Shown: positions 8,234 through 18,600 of the stretch, one piece after another | Numbering within the stretch: position 1 is the first letter of the stretch | How the letters are laid out: each line of letters starts with the position of its first letter | Source of the DNA: Catellatospora vulcania | GTDB taxonomy: Bacteria > Actinomycetota > Actinomycetes > Mycobacteriales > Micromonosporaceae | Assembly (NCBI RefSeq): GCF_009720385.1 | Contig: NZ_ML769307.1 | Location: 53,510 to 117,509 of the forward strand | Reading direction: 5' to 3' | Length of the DNA stretch: 64,000 nt | Made by a program: the position numbers and the translations under genes | The notes under the pieces: generated by a model | The model's input: the letters and a program-made list of their open reading frames with translations, nothing else | Told to the model about the DNA's origin: nothing | The model's database searches: none

Positions 8234-8923
8234 GTGCGGATCCTGGTTGCCGAAGACGACACAGCCGTCCGTGACTCGCTGACGCGCAGTCTCCGGTTCG
8301 AGGGCTACGCGGTCGACGTCGCTGCCGACGGCGCACAGGCGCTGCAGTCGGTGCTCGCCGCCGAACCCGACGCGCTCGTGCTCGATGTGATGATGCCCGA
8401 GGTCGACGGTCTCGGCGTCTGCCGTGCGCTACGGGAGCGGGGCATCATCGTTCCCGTGCTGATGCTGACCGCCCGCGACAGCGTCGGCGACCGCGTCGCC
8501 GGTCTGGACGCCGGAGCCGACGACTACCTGGTCAAGCCCTTCGCGCTGCAGGAACTACTCGCGCGGCTGCGCGCGCTGCTGCGCCGCTCGGTGCTCACCG
8601 GCGTGCCCGGCCAGGACGGGCCGCTGCGTTTCGCCGGGATCACGCTCGATCCCATCACCCGGGAAGTGACCGCCGACGGGCGCGCCGTGCGGCTGACCCG
8701 TACCGAATTCAGCATCCTCGAGGTGTTCCTTCGCCATCCGCGCCAGGTGCTGAGCAGGTCGACCCTGTTCGAGCAGGTGTGGGGTTGCGACCTCGGCGAG
8801 AACTCCAACAGCCTGCACGTCTACGTCGGCTACCTGCGCCGCAAACTCGAAGCCGCCGGCCTCGACCGGCTGCTGTACACCGTGCGCGGCGTCGGGTACG
8901 TGCTCCGGGAGACCCCGCTGTGA
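8234..8923 (+). CDS. OmpR-family response regulator
   Basis: A 229-residue response regulator. The receiver domain has acidic pocket E8/D9, phospho-acceptor D51 and K101 (VKPF), followed by an OmpR/PhoB winged helix ending in [10 protein letters not shown]. It most resembles the MprA/TcrA group of actinobacteria (inference). GTG 8234 follows GAGGAGGA. The stop overlaps the kinase start by GTGA, so kinase and regulator are a coupled pair. Two direct repeats 22 bp apart just after the kinase gene are candidate binding sites. Confidence 0.93.
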   Translation: MRILVAEDDTAVRDSLTRSLRFEGYAVDVAADGAQALQSVLAAEPDALVLDVMMPEVDGLGVCRALRERGIIVPVLMLTARDSVGDRVAGLDAGADDYLVKPFALQELLARLRALLRRSVLTGVPGQDGPLRFAGITLDPITREVTADGRAVRLTRTEFSILEVFLRHPRQVLSRSTLFEQVWGCDLGENSNSLHVYVGYLRRKLEAAGLDRLLYTVRGVGYVLRETPL

Positions 8924-10296
8924 GCCTCACCAACCGGCTCAGCGTCATCGCGGCACTGGCTGTCGCGGTCGCGGTGGTGGCCGTCAGCGGCCTTGCCTTC
9001 CTGCTCGTCCGCGAGGAGCTGCACCGGCAGCTGGACAGCCAGCTCGACTCCGACGCCCGCACGATCGCCGCCCAGCCGGAGCGGTGGATCGACAAAGCGC
9101 CGGTGCAGCCGGTGCGTCCTGGCAAGTTCGAAGGGGACTGGCGCGCCCTCAAGGAAACCGACCTCGGACCGCGGTGGCAGATCATCTCTGTCAAGGGTGT
9201 CGTCAGCACCTCCGCCCTGCCGATCACCGACGCCACCCTGGCCGTGCTCGAGGGACGTGTGGTCCGCAGCCGGGAGACGGTCACCGTCGCCGGCGAGGAG
9301 CTGCGCATGGTCACCCTGCCGCTCGACGCGCAAGGCATCATCCAGGTGGCCCTGCCACTCGAACCGCTCACCGACACCCTGCGCAGGCTTGCCGTGCTGC
9401 TCACCGTGGGCTGCCTCGGCGGCGTGGCGCTGGCGGCGCTGATCGGCCGCAGTGTCGCCCGCGCCGGGCTGGCCCCCATCCACCAGCTGACCGGCGCGGT
9501 GGAGAAGGTGGCTGCCACCCGCGACCTGCAGACCGCGATTCCGGTACACGGCAGGGACGAAGTCGCCCGCCTGGCGGGGGCGTTCAACGGGATGCTGGCC
9601 GCGCTGACGGCCTCACGTGCCGCGCAACGGGCCTTGGTCGAAGACGCCGGGCATGAGCTGCGGACGCCGCTGACTAGTCTGCGCACCAACATCGAGCTGC
9701 TGGTGCGGGCAGAAGCGGAAACCGGGTCCGGGCGGGTGCTGCCGTCGCAGGAGCGGGCCCGGCTGATGCAGGATCTGGAGACACAGGTGGTGGAGCTGAC
9801 GCAGCTCACCAATGAGCTGGTGGATCTGGCGCGGGAGGAGACGAGCCCGGAGCTCCCCGAGCGGGTCGACCTGGGCGACGTCGTCGCCACGGCGATAGAC
9901 CGGGCGCGGGCTCGTACCGTGGTGCCGATCGACGCGGACCTGATCACGGCTGAGCTGACAGGTCGCCCGGGCGCCCTGGAACGTATGGTGTTGAACCTGC
10001 TCGACAACGCTGCGAAGTGGAGCCCGGAGGGCGCCAGGGTGGCGGTCGGTCTGCGTCGCGACGGCGAGTGGATGGAACTGACCGTGGCCGACGCCGGGCC
10101 CGGCATCGCTGAAGCGGACCGGTTCCGGGTGTTCGAGCGGTTCTACCGGTCGGCCGAGGCCAGGGCGATGCCTGGCTCCGGGCTGGGTCTGGCCATCGTG
10201 GCTCAGACGGTGGCGCAGCACGGGGGCACGGTGACGGCGGAGCGGTCCCCGGTCGGTGGTGCGCTGCTGCGGGTGCTGCTGCCGGCGGATTCATAG
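8920..10296 (+). CDS. Sensor histidine kinase with extracytoplasmic sensor and HAMP
   Basis: A membrane histidine kinase of 458 residues. TM1 spans about residues 8-30, an extracytoplasmic sensor region about 31-155, and TM2 about 157-178. A HAMP region starting [13 protein letters not shown] follows, then HisKA with phosphohistidine H245 (AGHELRTP) and a C-terminal HATPase (N box [11 protein letters not shown]1 [15 protein letters not shown]). It forms a two-component system with the upstream regulator. The start is GTG 8920, overlapping the regulator stop. The short sensor region has no recognisable ligand fold. Confidence 0.93.
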   Translation: MSLTNRLSVIAALAVAVAVVAVSGLAFLLVREELHRQLDSQLDSDARTIAAQPERWIDKAPVQPVRPGKFEGDWRALKETDLGPRWQIISVKGVVSTSALPITDATLAVLEGRVVRSRETVTVAGEELRMVTLPLDAQGIIQVALPLEPLTDTLRRLAVLLTVGCLGGVALAALIGRSVARAGLAPIHQLTGAVEKVAATRDLQTAIPVHGRDEVARLAGAFNGMLAALTASRAAQRALVEDAGHELRTPLTSLRTNIELLVRAEAETGSGRVLPSQERARLMQDLETQVVELTQLTNELVDLAREETSPELPERVDLGDVVATAIDRARARTVVPIDADLITAELTGRPGALERMVLNLLDNAAKWSPEGARVAVGLRRDGEWMELTVADAGPGIAEADRFRVFERFYRSAEARAMPGSGLGLAIVAQTVAQHGGTVTAERSPVGGALLRVLLPADS

Positions 10297-10299
10297 GAA

Positions 10300-10330
10300 G
10301 TTCTTAACAAACCGCTCAGGCGTTCTTAGC
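10300..10330 (+). promoter_or_regulatory. Direct repeats, candidate response-regulator site
   Basis: GTTCTTAAC (10300-10308) and GTTCTTAGC (10322-10330) are direct repeats 22 bp apart, two helical turns, as is usual for OmpR-family dimers. They lie between the kinase stop and the small membrane protein at 10353, which is probably a target of the adjacent regulator. Confidence 0.45.
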
Positions 10331-10352
10331 TGACTGAGTCATCGTGTGCTGC

Positions 10353-10793
10353 ATGACAACAGAGCCTGTTGAGGCGCAACCCGCTGAGCCCGCCGCTGCG
10401 CCGGCTGCCGAGCCGAAGACGGTGGTGACCGAGGTCAGACCGGTTCGGCGGCGTCCGTCCGGAAAGGTCGTCCTGGCGGTGGCCGGGGCGTTCGTGGCCG
10501 GTGCGGTGTGTACCGGATGCCTGGGTGTCGCCGCCCTGTTCGTGGCAGGCCACGGCGACGACCACCACGGGTTCGACGGCGATCACCCGAAGATCGAGCG
10601 TGTCTTCCCCGACCGTGGTGGATGGAAGGGCGGCGAGAAGTGGCCCGGCGACGGAGGGCCATGGCAGAAGCAGGAGTGGCCCGGACCCCAGGACAAGGGG
10701 ATCTGGCCACTGCCTGACGACAGGCCCGGCCTGCCGGGTGTCCCGGCGCCGGAGCAGAAGGTTCCGTCACCGGCGCCGTCGGCTACCTCCTGA
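10353..10793 (+). CDS. Single-pass membrane protein with Pro/Gly/His-rich extracytoplasmic tail
   Basis: A 146-residue protein of unknown function. The N-terminal 35 residues are Ala/Pro/Glu-rich and cytoplasmic; one transmembrane helix follows (VVLAVAGAFVAGAVCTGCLGVAALFVAG, roughly residues 43-70). The rest is a low-complexity exterior tail rich in Gly, Pro, Trp, Lys and Asp with an HGDDHHGFDGDH stretch that could bind metal. ATG 10353 is preferred over the GTG 9 nt upstream. It directly follows the two-component system and the 22-bp-spaced repeats, so it is a likely regulon member. A hairpin terminator follows. Confidence 0.7.
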   Translation: MTTEPVEAQPAEPAAAPAAEPKTVVTEVRPVRRRPSGKVVLAVAGAFVAGAVCTGCLGVAALFVAGHGDDHHGFDGDHPKIERVFPDRGGWKGGEKWPGDGGPWQKQEWPGPQDKGIWPLPDDRPGLPGVPAPEQKVPSPAPSATS

Positions 10794-10832
10794 CCGCGAC
10801 GGCGCAGGGCGGGGCCTGAAGACGGGCGGGTA

Positions 10833-10860
10833 CCGGTCCGGCAGCAACCTGCCGGACCGG
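10833..10860 (+). terminator. Hairpin terminator
   Basis: A 12-bp perfect stem (CCGGTCCGGCAG with its complement) closes a CAAC loop 40 nt after the stop of the small membrane protein. It separates the two-component operon from the blaI-like gene. Confidence 0.65.
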
Positions 10861-10982
10861 GGTGGGGTGGACTACTTGGCGCTCGCCGCGGCCGACCACG
10901 GAACAGTTCACCTTCGCGGTCGTTGTCCCGGTGGGGCTGCACGGCGGAACCCGATGACCTGACCGCCTGGATATGGAGCGGT

Positions 10983-11363
10983 ATGAATGACAGCGACGGT
11001 CGCAGACGTGCCTCAGGCGAGCTCGAGGGCCAGGTGATGAACGTCCTGTGGGCCACGGGCCGCGCCATGACCCCCGCCGAGGTCCAGGCGCGGCTGGATC
11101 CGGCGCCGGCGTACAACACGGTGCAGACGATCCTGATCCGGCTCGTGGACAAGGAGCTGGTACGCCGCAACCGGGCGGGCCGGGCCCACGCGTACGAGCC
11201 GGTGCGCAGCGAAGCCGACGCGGCCGCCGCGCAGCTGCGTGCGACGCTCAGCGGGGTCGGCGACCGGCAGCTGACGCTGCAGCGTTTCGCGGAGACCCTC
11301 GACGATGCCGAAGCGCAGGTGCTGCGGCGGCTGCTGTCCGACATGCGGCCGGGGGACAGGTGA
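10983..11363 (+). CDS. BlaI/MecI/CopY family transcriptional regulator
   Basis: A 126-residue winged-helix repressor: LEGQVMNVLWATGRAMTPAEVQARL, then YNTVQTILIRLVDKELVRR, the canonical Penicillinase_R signature. Members dimerise on DNA and are inactivated by cleavage through a partner M56 sensor protease. Here the partner is the next gene, whose GTG overlaps this stop (GTGA). ATG 10983 is preceded by GGAGCGG. No beta-lactamase gene is nearby; in actinobacteria such pairs often serve other targets. Confidence 0.92.
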   Translation: MNDSDGRRRASGELEGQVMNVLWATGRAMTPAEVQARLDPAPAYNTVQTILIRLVDKELVRRNRAGRAHAYEPVRSEADAAAAQLRATLSGVGDRQLTLQRFAETLDDAEAQVLRRLLSDMRPGDR

Positions 11364-12253
11364 AGGTCTGGGTCTACCTGCCGCTGCTGCTGTCTGCGCT
11401 GCTGCCGTACGTGGCCCGATTCATGGCCGGGCGGGTCGCGCCGTCCGCTGCCGCGCGGACCGTCACCGCCGCCGCCGCGGCGGCCGCGAGCGGTTTCGTG
11501 TGCTGCCTGTCGTTGCTGGCGTTGACGCTGTTCGACGACCTGCCGCCGTTGTGGGAGTTCGACGACCGTCCGGAGCTGGGGCTGCCCAAACCGGTCCCGG
11601 GGCTGGTCGCGATGATCGCCGCGCTGGTGCTCGGGACCGGTGTGGTGCGCCTGGTCCGCGACATCCGGATACGCCGGCGGGTGCTGCGGGAACTGCGGGA
11701 CGTGGGCAGCCCGCACGCGGGGATGGTGGTGGCCGACTGGGCGGAGCCGTTCGCGGTGGCGGTGCCGGGCCGGCCGGGGCACATCCTGGTCACGTCCGGG
11801 ATGCTGCGGGTGCTGAGCCCGGGTGAGCAGCGGGTGCTGTTCGCGCACGAGAACGCGCATCTGCGGCGGCGGCATCACCGGTGGGTGGCGGTCGCGAGCT
11901 GGTCGGCGGCGCTGAACCCGCTGCTGGCTCCGATGGCGGTGCTGGTCGGCCACCTGGTCGAGCGGTGGGCTGACGAGGACGCCGCCGCGATGGTCGGCGA
12001 CCGGCAGCTGGTGGCGCAGGCAGTGGCCAAGGCGTCGCTGGCCGGCCGCCGCAAGCAGGTCGCGCCGGCGATGGGGATGAGCGGCTCGGGCGCGGTCGAG
12101 CGGGTGATGGCGATGCAGTGCCCGCGTCAGCCGAGCCGCTGGCAGGCGGTGGCCGGGGTGACCCTGCTGTGCCTGATGCTGCTCGCGGCCACGGCGGTGG
12201 CCGTGGTGGAGTTCGCCGGGGTCGCTCGGGCCTGGCTCGGCATGATCATCTAG
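11360..12253 (+). CDS. M56 family membrane metallopeptidase (BlaR1/MecR1-like sensor)
   Basis: A 297-residue integral membrane protease. Hydrophobic helices lie at the N-terminus (about 5-25 and 35-60) and at about 85-105, and there is a C-terminal helix. The zinc motif HENAH is in FAHENAHLRRRHH, with a downstream ERWADEDAA that may give the third ligand. Unlike BlaR1 it has no C-terminal penicillin-binding domain, so it is the short actinobacterial type whose signal is unknown. It should cleave the BlaI-like repressor encoded immediately upstream. GTG 11360 overlaps the repressor stop. Confidence 0.9.
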   Translation: MKVWVYLPLLLSALLPYVARFMAGRVAPSAAARTVTAAAAAAASGFVCCLSLLALTLFDDLPPLWEFDDRPELGLPKPVPGLVAMIAALVLGTGVVRLVRDIRIRRRVLRELRDVGSPHAGMVVADWAEPFAVAVPGRPGHILVTSGMLRVLSPGEQRVLFAHENAHLRRRHHRWVAVASWSAALNPLLAPMAVLVGHLVERWADEDAAAMVGDRQLVAQAVAKASLAGRRKQVAPAMGMSGSGAVERVMAMQCPRQPSRWQAVAGVTLLCLMLLAATAVAVVEFAGVARAWLGMII

Positions 12254-12284
12254 GGACCCGTCGACGCTGGTCGGGTGGGCGGCT

Positions 12285-13244
12285 TCAGTGGCAGTCGGCG
12301 GACCCGGAGTCGGTGTAGGCGGCGCCGGGCCGGCCGACGAACTGCCAGTGGTAGGAGGTGGGGTCGAGGGTCAGCTTGAGCACGCCGTAGGTTCTGTCGT
12401 CGCGGGTCTCGGAGTTGGCGGCGACCTCGTCACCGAACCGGTAGAGGCTCGCGCCGCCGGTGCCGACGACGAACTGGCGGATGCCCCGGCCGTCGTCGCG
12501 GTTCCCGTCGGGGTCCTGTGGCGCGAAACGTTCGTAGTTGTGGTTGTGCGCGGTGAGGACCAGTTCGGTGCCGTGGTCGTAGAGGATCTGGTACAGCGGG
12601 CGCACGCGCGGTTCAGAGGTGTGTCTGCCGCCGGAGGTGAACAGCGGGTGGTGCCACATGGCGATGCTGCACCGGGCCGGCTGGCTGGTCAGGACTTCCT
12701 GGAGCCAGCGCGCCTGCGGCGAGTCGGGGCCGCACGCGACCTGGTCGCACTGGCTGTTGAGGACCAGCACCTGCCAGCCCGAGACGCGGTAGGTGTACCA
12801 GCCTTCGTTGCGGTTGCCGACGTCGGCGCCGAAGTAGTCGTAGTAGGCCTTGCCGTCGGCTTTGCGCAGGTCGTGGTTGCCCAGGACGGGGCGGGTGCGG
12901 TCGCGGTGGCGTCCCCAGTGCGGGTCGTAGCAGCGGCGGAACTGCTTTGCGGAGCCGTCCATGTAGGCGTTGTCACCGAGGGTGAAGACGGTGCCGGGGA
13001 TGTCGTCGAGCAGCTTGGCGGTGATCTCGTCGCCGCCGCTGGTGCAGCTGGCGATGTCACCGGCCCCGACGAGCACGGGAGGTCCGTCGTCGCGGGCGCC
13101 GCCGAACGCCACGACGGTGCCGGCGGCCAGCACCGCGGCGATCAGGGACGCGCGTCCGGCGACGCCGCCGAGGACGCGACCGAGGCGACCGGTTGCCGAG
13201 GCGGGCAGAGCGGGCGGGACGGGTACGGGCTCGGGCTCGCTCAT
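12285..13244 (-). CDS. Membrane-anchored metallophosphoesterase
   Basis: A 319-residue calcineurin-fold phosphoesterase. After a Pro-rich N-terminus there is one hydrophobic anchor (about residues 32-49), so the catalytic domain is probably outside the membrane. Metal-binding blocks are in order: GAGDIA, LGDNAYMDG, LGNHDLRK, MWHHPLF and AHNHNYERF; the last resembles purple-acid-phosphatase-type enzymes. The start ATG 13244 has an AAGGAG site and overlaps the stop of the upstream MFS gene (ATGA). The substrate is unknown. It converges with the M56 gene across 31 bp. Confidence 0.9.
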   Translation of the reverse strand: MSEPEPVPVPPALPASATGRLGRVLGGVAGRASLIAAVLAAGTVVAFGGARDDGPPVLVGAGDIASCTSGGDEITAKLLDDIPGTVFTLGDNAYMDGSAKQFRRCYDPHWGRHRDRTRPVLGNHDLRKADGKAYYDYFGADVGNRNEGWYTYRVSGWQVLVLNSQCDQVACGPDSPQARWLQEVLTSQPARCSIAMWHHPLFTSGGRHTSEPRVRPLYQILYDHGTELVLTAHNHNYERFAPQDPDGNRDDGRGIRQFVVGTGGASLYRFGDEVAANSETRDDRTYGVLKLTLDPTSYHWQFVGRPGAAYTDSGSADCH

Positions 13245-14170
13245 CGGCGGGCTCCTTCGCGGGAGGCCGCAGCCTGCTTGTGGCCGTGCAGCAGCGCCGC
13301 GCGGTCGACCGGAAGGGTCGGCGGCAGGACTGCCCCACTGCGCCGACCCCACGGGGCGGGGCCGAAGGCGCGCAGCATCAGCGCGTCGTAGAGGAGCGCC
13401 AGCAGTGCGGCGGCGACGAGCGGCGTCCCGAACTCGGCCAGCGGCGGGATCGACAGGACGGTCGCGGCCAGTGGGCTGGTGCTGACGGCCACGCCGCGGG
13501 CGGCGGCGGTCATGCTCGCCACCGCCGTGCGCTGGGGTGGGGCGACGATCGCCGCGGTGAACGCCTGCCGGGCCGGTACGTCGATCTTCGACAGGGCATG
13601 GCGGACCAGCAGCAGCGCGGCCGCGAGCGGGAACGTCGGTGCGAAGGCGACACCCAGCAGCAGCACGTTGGACACGGCGTGGGGCCAGAGCATGGTCACC
13701 AGCAGGCCGCTGCGGGCGGTCAGCGCCGGTGCGGCCAGCTGGGCGGCGGCTGCGAGCAGGTTCATCCCGAACGGGGTGTTGTCGTTGGTCGACGGTGAGA
13801 CCGTGCCGATGAACGCCGCGGCCAGCAGCAAGGGGTAGCTGTCGCAGGTGGCGAATACGGCTCCGGCCGCGGCCATCAGCACCGCCGACACGATCAGCGC
13901 GAGGCGACGGCCCATGCGGTCGGCGAACAGCGCCATGACGATCGTGCCGGCGACGCTGCCCGCACAGGCGACGGCGATCAGCACCCCGATCTCGGCGGGC
14001 GAGTAGCCGACGATGCTGAGTCGGCTGGCCAGCAGCACGCTGACGCAACCGAAACCGAACGTGCGCAGCGCACGCGAGACAATGACCCGCTTGCTGTCGG
14101 CGTGGAGGCGCCACCGGACGGCAAGTGGTCTTCCGTACCTCGGAGAACCCACTGAAAGATGATGAAACAT
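13241..14170 (-). pseudogene. MFS transporter with an internal deletion
   Basis: The open frame (309 residues) encodes two well-conserved ends of a major facilitator. Residues to about 133 correspond to TM1-4 (GVLIAVACAGSVAGTIVMALFADRMGRR is motif A). From GMNLLAAAAQ onward the sequence matches the part after the central loop (TMLWPHAVSNVLL, then LSKIDVPARQAFT). In relatives these blocks are separated by roughly 100 residues (about TM5-8). They are joined here in frame at about 13763-13772 (STNDNTPFG|MNLLA). The product would lack several helices and is probably non-functional, or a reduced protein. It overlaps the metallophosphoesterase gene by 4 bp. Confidence 0.65.
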
Positions 14171-14316
14171 CCTTAATGGGACGTAACTCCGACACGCCGT
14201 AGGAATTCGTGGGGCGGCCCGGGCGGGGTGCTGTGCCAGGTGAGAGACGATACCTACATCGTGTAGGACATGGCGCGGATGTGCGGCGAGCCGGTCGAAC
14301 GTACGAGGGGGACGTG

Positions 14317-14496
14317 CTAGCAGGTGACTTGTGGATCCGCACCGATGAAGTTCAGCGGACCGGCGACGATCGTGGCCGCGATCGTCGCGCCGTGGTCGCA
14401 GTCCGCAGACGACCCGGTGAAGTAGTCGCGCTGCATCGCGGCCGCGAACCCGCCGACCAGCCACACCAGGATCACCACCAGCACGATCCGGCGCAT
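14317..14496 (-). CDS. Small membrane protein
   Basis: A 59-residue protein with one N-terminal hydrophobic helix (RRIVLVVILVWLVGGFAAAM) and a short tail with two cysteines (SADCDHG and the C-terminal QVTC). I do not recognise a named family. Coding is supported by strong third-position GC, a GGGGGTGGAG site upstream and a stop-free, non-overlapping location. A GTG immediately before the ATG could also start it. It lies between the divergent MFS and DedA genes on the same strand as both. Confidence 0.6.
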   Translation of the reverse strand: MRRIVLVVILVWLVGGFAAAMQRDYFTGSSADCDHGATIAATIVAGPLNFIGADPQVTC

Positions 14497-14638
14497 CACT
14501 CCACCCCCGCGACCAGGTTATGCGACCAGGCGCGGGCGGCAGCCTCAGTCGGCGGATTCGGCGGCGACGACCGGATGCCCGCTCGGCCCGTTCAGGCGCG
14601 GCGACGAGCAGCGCGGCCAGGTCGGCGGCCTGACCGCG

Positions 14639-15262
14639 TCACTGTCCCGGCCGGGGCGACGCATTCCCGTCGCCCCGGTGTTTGCGTACCGCCAGCCAGA
14701 CCAGCGCGCCCGCGATCATGACGATGACCACGATGCTGGCCGGTCCGACGTACTGCCCGAACAGTTCCCATCGGTCGGCCAGGTGCCAGCCGCCTGCGAT
14801 GAAGACGGCGTTCCACACCCCGGCGCCCAGCATGGTCAGCGAGCTGAACTTCACCAGGGGCATCCGCACCACCCCGGCAGGCAGCGACACCAGGCTGCGC
14901 AGCACGGGCACGCACCTCGCCCCGGCCACGATCCACGCACCGTGCCGCTCGAAGAGCTGCTGGCCACGCTCGACGTCGGCAGGACCGGCGATGATGAACC
15001 AGCGCTGCTCAGACAGCCGCTTCAGGCGGTCGTATCCGAGCCATGCGCCAAGTCCGTACAGGCACCACGCACCGACCAGCGCCCCGAGGGTCGCCGCGAC
15101 CCACACCGCGACCGGATGGTAGGCGCCGCTGTTGGCGCGGAAACCCGCCAGCGGCAGGATCACCTCGGACGGGATCGGGGGCACCAGATTCTCCAGCGCG
15201 ATCAGAACCCCTACCCCCACCACCCCGAGTCGGTCCATGACTGCCGCTACCAGCTCCTGCAT
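14639..15262 (-). CDS. DedA family membrane protein
   Basis: A 207-residue DedA/SNARE-associated family protein. The conserved N-terminal segment is ALENLVPPIPSEVILPLAGF; the mid-protein motif is GARCVPVLRSLVSLPAGVVRMPLVKF, with the G-x-R-x-x-P-x-x-R core; several transmembrane helices follow. DedA proteins are linked to membrane homeostasis and to polyprenyl-phosphate or phospholipid flipping. The start ATG is the first in the conserved frame. No operon partner is evident. Confidence 0.92.
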   Translation of the reverse strand: MQELVAAVMDRLGVVGVGVLIALENLVPPIPSEVILPLAGFRANSGAYHPVAVWVAATLGALVGAWCLYGLGAWLGYDRLKRLSEQRWFIIAGPADVERGQQLFERHGAWIVAGARCVPVLRSLVSLPAGVVRMPLVKFSSLTMLGAGVWNAVFIAGGWHLADRWELFGQYVGPASIVVIVMIAGALVWLAVRKHRGDGNASPRPGQ

Positions 15263-15299
15263 CAGTCCGTCATACCCGTGGCGCTCAAGAATGATCCCG

Positions 15300-15608
15300 T
15301 TACACGCCGCCGTCCGGGGGCAGTTCGCGCACGGTGACGAGTTCGGTCAGGCCGGAGATCCGAAGCACGGGACCGAGCACGCTGTTGGTGACCAGCTCGA
15401 TGCGGTCGGCATGGGCGAACAGGACAGCCAGGCCCGCACTGTCCAGGTATTCGACCGCGGCGAAGTCGAGCAGCACCCGACCCGGCGCGCTGCCGATGGC
15501 GTCGGCGAGGACGACGGTGTTGCTCATGTCGATCTCACCTCGGACGGTCAGCGCTGTGGTGCCGTCAGGCTTCAGGGCCGAACTGATGGTCAACGGCGTG
15601 GTAGTCAT
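15300..15608 (-). CDS. STAS domain anti-sigma factor antagonist
   Basis: A 102-residue single STAS domain. The conserved phosphorylation segment is VEYLDSAGLAVL, with Ser of DSAG as the target. In partner switching, the unphosphorylated form binds an RsbW-type kinase. Its ATG overlaps the stop of the giant kinase/phosphatase gene (ATGA), so the two are made together; that protein carries both a SpoIIE phosphatase and an RsbW-like domain that could dephosphorylate and phosphorylate it. No sigma factor is encoded alongside. Confidence 0.92.
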   Translation of the reverse strand: MTTTPLTISSALKPDGTTALTVRGEIDMSNTVVLADAIGSAPGRVLLDFAAVEYLDSAGLAVLFAHADRIELVTNSVLGPVLRISGLTELVTVRELPPDGGV

Positions 15609-18600
15609 TCGGGAATCCTCGTATGCATGTCGACGGTCGTGCCGGCACTGCTGGAGTCGATGGTGACGTGTTGCATCATGGCGCGCATCAGGCCGACGCC
15701 CCGTCCCCGGTCGGGGTTCACCGTCGGGTTCTTCCACCTGCCGCTGTCGGCGACGACGAGCCGGAGCCGGTCGGCGTACGCTTCGGCGCGCAGCTGGATC
15801 GGCTCGCCCGGGTTGCCGCGGTGTCCGTGCTCGATGGCGTTGGCGCAGGCTTCCCCGGCAGCGAGCAGCACTCCCTGCGTGAACTGCGTCGGCAGCGCGC
15901 AACGGCGCAGCCAGTCGCGCAACGCGCTGCGGACCGGCGCGAGTTGGCCGGCTTCGGCCGGGAAGGTCATCCGCAACGGTCCCGGGTGGCGGTAGAGCAG
16001 GAAGGCGACGTCGTCGTCGAACCCGCCGGCGGGGGTGAGCTGGTCCATGACGTGTGCCGCGAGCTGGTCGATGTCGATGTCGCGGCCTTGGTGCAGCGTG
16101 GTGGTCGCAGTTTCGATGCCTTCGTCGAGCGGGCGGCGGCGTCGTTCGATGAGGCCGTCGGTGTAGAGCATCATCGTCGCCCGCGCGGGCATGGTGTGCT
16201 CGGCCTGGCTGCGGGGGGCCCCGGGACGTACCGCCAGCGGCAGGGAGCGACCGCCGTGGAGGACGTCGGTCCGGCCGTCACGGTGGGCGATGATGCCCGG
16301 CGGGTGCCCGGCACTGGCGTAGGTGAGCTGGCCGGTCTGCAGGTCGAGCACGCCGCAGAAGACGGTGGTGCACATGGCTCCCGGGGTCGCCGCCGCGAAA
16401 TGGTCCATGGTCATCAGGGTGCGGGCGGGGCTGGGGTCCTGCAGCAGCAGGGCACGGCAGGCGCTGCGCAGCTGTCCCATGACGGCCGCGGCGGACAGGC
16501 CCCGGCCGACGCAGTCGCCGACGACGATGCCGATGCGGCCGTCGGGCAGGGCGATGGTGTCGTACCAGTCGCCGCCGATCTCCAGCGGCGTGGCCGCCGG
16601 TTCGTAGCGGACCGCGAAACCGTGCGGCAGCTGTGCGGGGCCGAGGATGGCGCGCTGCAGCGCCAGGGCGGTTTCGCGTTGCTGATCGATCTGGTGGGCC
16701 CGGGTGAGTCCCTGGGCGAGGCTGCCGGCCAGCAGGGACAGCAGCAGCCGGTCGTGTTCGGTGAAGCGGCGGTGGGGTCCGAGGTCGAGCCAGACGACCA
16801 TGATGCCGTGCGGGTGTTCCAGCCGGATGCCGGCACTGTCGCCGCCGGCCACCGCGGCGGTGAGGTTGGGGCCGTCACGCAGGCTGGTGATGGCGTCGCG
16901 GTGGCTTTCTGCCAGCTGCTCCCAGTCGGCGGGCCTGCCGTGCGCCGTGCTGACCGACGGTGGGGCGCCGGGGCGGAAGACGACGCCCCACGTCTCGGTG
17001 GCGTGCCAGAGCCGCTGCAGCTCGGCGAGTGCCCCGGCGCCGGCTTGGGCGAGGTCCGGGGCCTGCGACAGGCGCATGTTGAGGGCGGCCATCGCGGTGT
17101 CGCGCTGGATGGCGTAGTGCTCGGCGGTGACGTCGCGGAAGGTGCCGACGGTGACGGTGCGGCCGCTGTCGGGGTCCTGCGCCTTGTTGAACGTGGCGTT
17201 CACCCACACGCGGTGGCCGCTGCGGTGGACGACCGGGATCGTGTAGCTGCCCTGCGCGTTCTGCATGAGGGTGTCGAACGCGGTGGCGACCTCGCGGTGT
17301 GCGGCGGCCTCGGCGTCGGCATCCGGCCACCACGGGTGCTTCGGCTCGTAGGGCAGGCCCTCCGGGCCGAATCCGAGGATGTCGGTGAAGGCGGTGTTGA
17401 TCTCGACGACCGCGCCGTTGTCGTCGCAGACGAAGAACGCCTCCTGTAACGAGTTGATCAGGGCGGTCCGCCAGCGGGCGTGGTGATTCCTGGTCCTGGC
17501 GAGTTCGATGCTGGCCCGGACCCGGGCGAGCAGTTCGGCCGCGGCGAAGGGTTTGACGAGATAGTCGTCGGCCCCCGCCTGCAGACCCTCGATGGATGCC
17601 TCCTGCCCGGCTCGTGCCGAGAGCAGGATGACGGGCACCGCCTCGGTGCGCGGGTCGGCTCGCAGTGCCGTGAGCAGTTGCAGGCCGTCCAGGCGGGGCA
17701 TCATGACGTCGCTGATGACCAGTTCGGGTGTTCTGGCGCGGGCCTCGTCGAGTGCCTGCCGGCCGTCGTCGACGGTGCTGACCTGGTAGCCGGCGCCGGT
17801 CAGCAGCCGGGCGAGGTAGGCCCGCATGTCGGCGTTGTCGTCGGCGATGAGCACGCTGGCCGGTTTGGCGAGGCTCGGGCCGAACAGCGGCGTTTCCTGG
17901 TCCCCGGGGCTGATCAGGTCTCGCGAACCTTGATCGGGCACCCAGCGCAGCGCCTCCTGCACATAGGGTTCGGCCGCTGCCGACAGGGCGGCGGCACTGG
18001 TCGCGGCGACGATCGCACCGCTGGGCAGGTGGCCGTGGCCGAAGGGGATGCAGATGGTGAAGGTGGTTCCTTCGCCCTCGACGCTGTGGGCGGTGATGGT
18101 CCCGCCGTGCAGGCCGACCAGTTCCTGCACCAGGGCCAGGCCGATGCCGCTGCCCTCGTTGGACCGCGAGCGGGCGTTCTCGATCCGGTGGAACCGTTCG
18201 AACAGCCGGGGGATCTGCTCGGCGGCGACACCGATGCCCGTATCGGTCACGCTGACGATCGCGTGCTGGTCGTCACTGCCGACGCTGACGCCGACCGAGC
18301 CGGCGAAGGTGAACTTCAAGGCGTTGCTCAGCAGGTTGAGGATGACCTTTTCCCACATGCCGCGGTCGATGTACACGGGCCGGTCGAGCGGGGGGCAGTC
18401 CACCGACAGGCGCAGTCCGGCCTTCTCCACGGCGGAGCGGAAGACGCTGGCCAGTTCGGCGGTGACGGCGGCGAGGTCGACGGGCTCGTAGCTGGCCTGC
18501 ATGCGGCCGGCTTCCAGCCGTGAGAAGTCGAGCAGGCTGTTGACCAGTTTGCCGAGCCGCAGGCCGTTGCGGTGGATGACGTCGAGTTCCTCGCGCGTCG

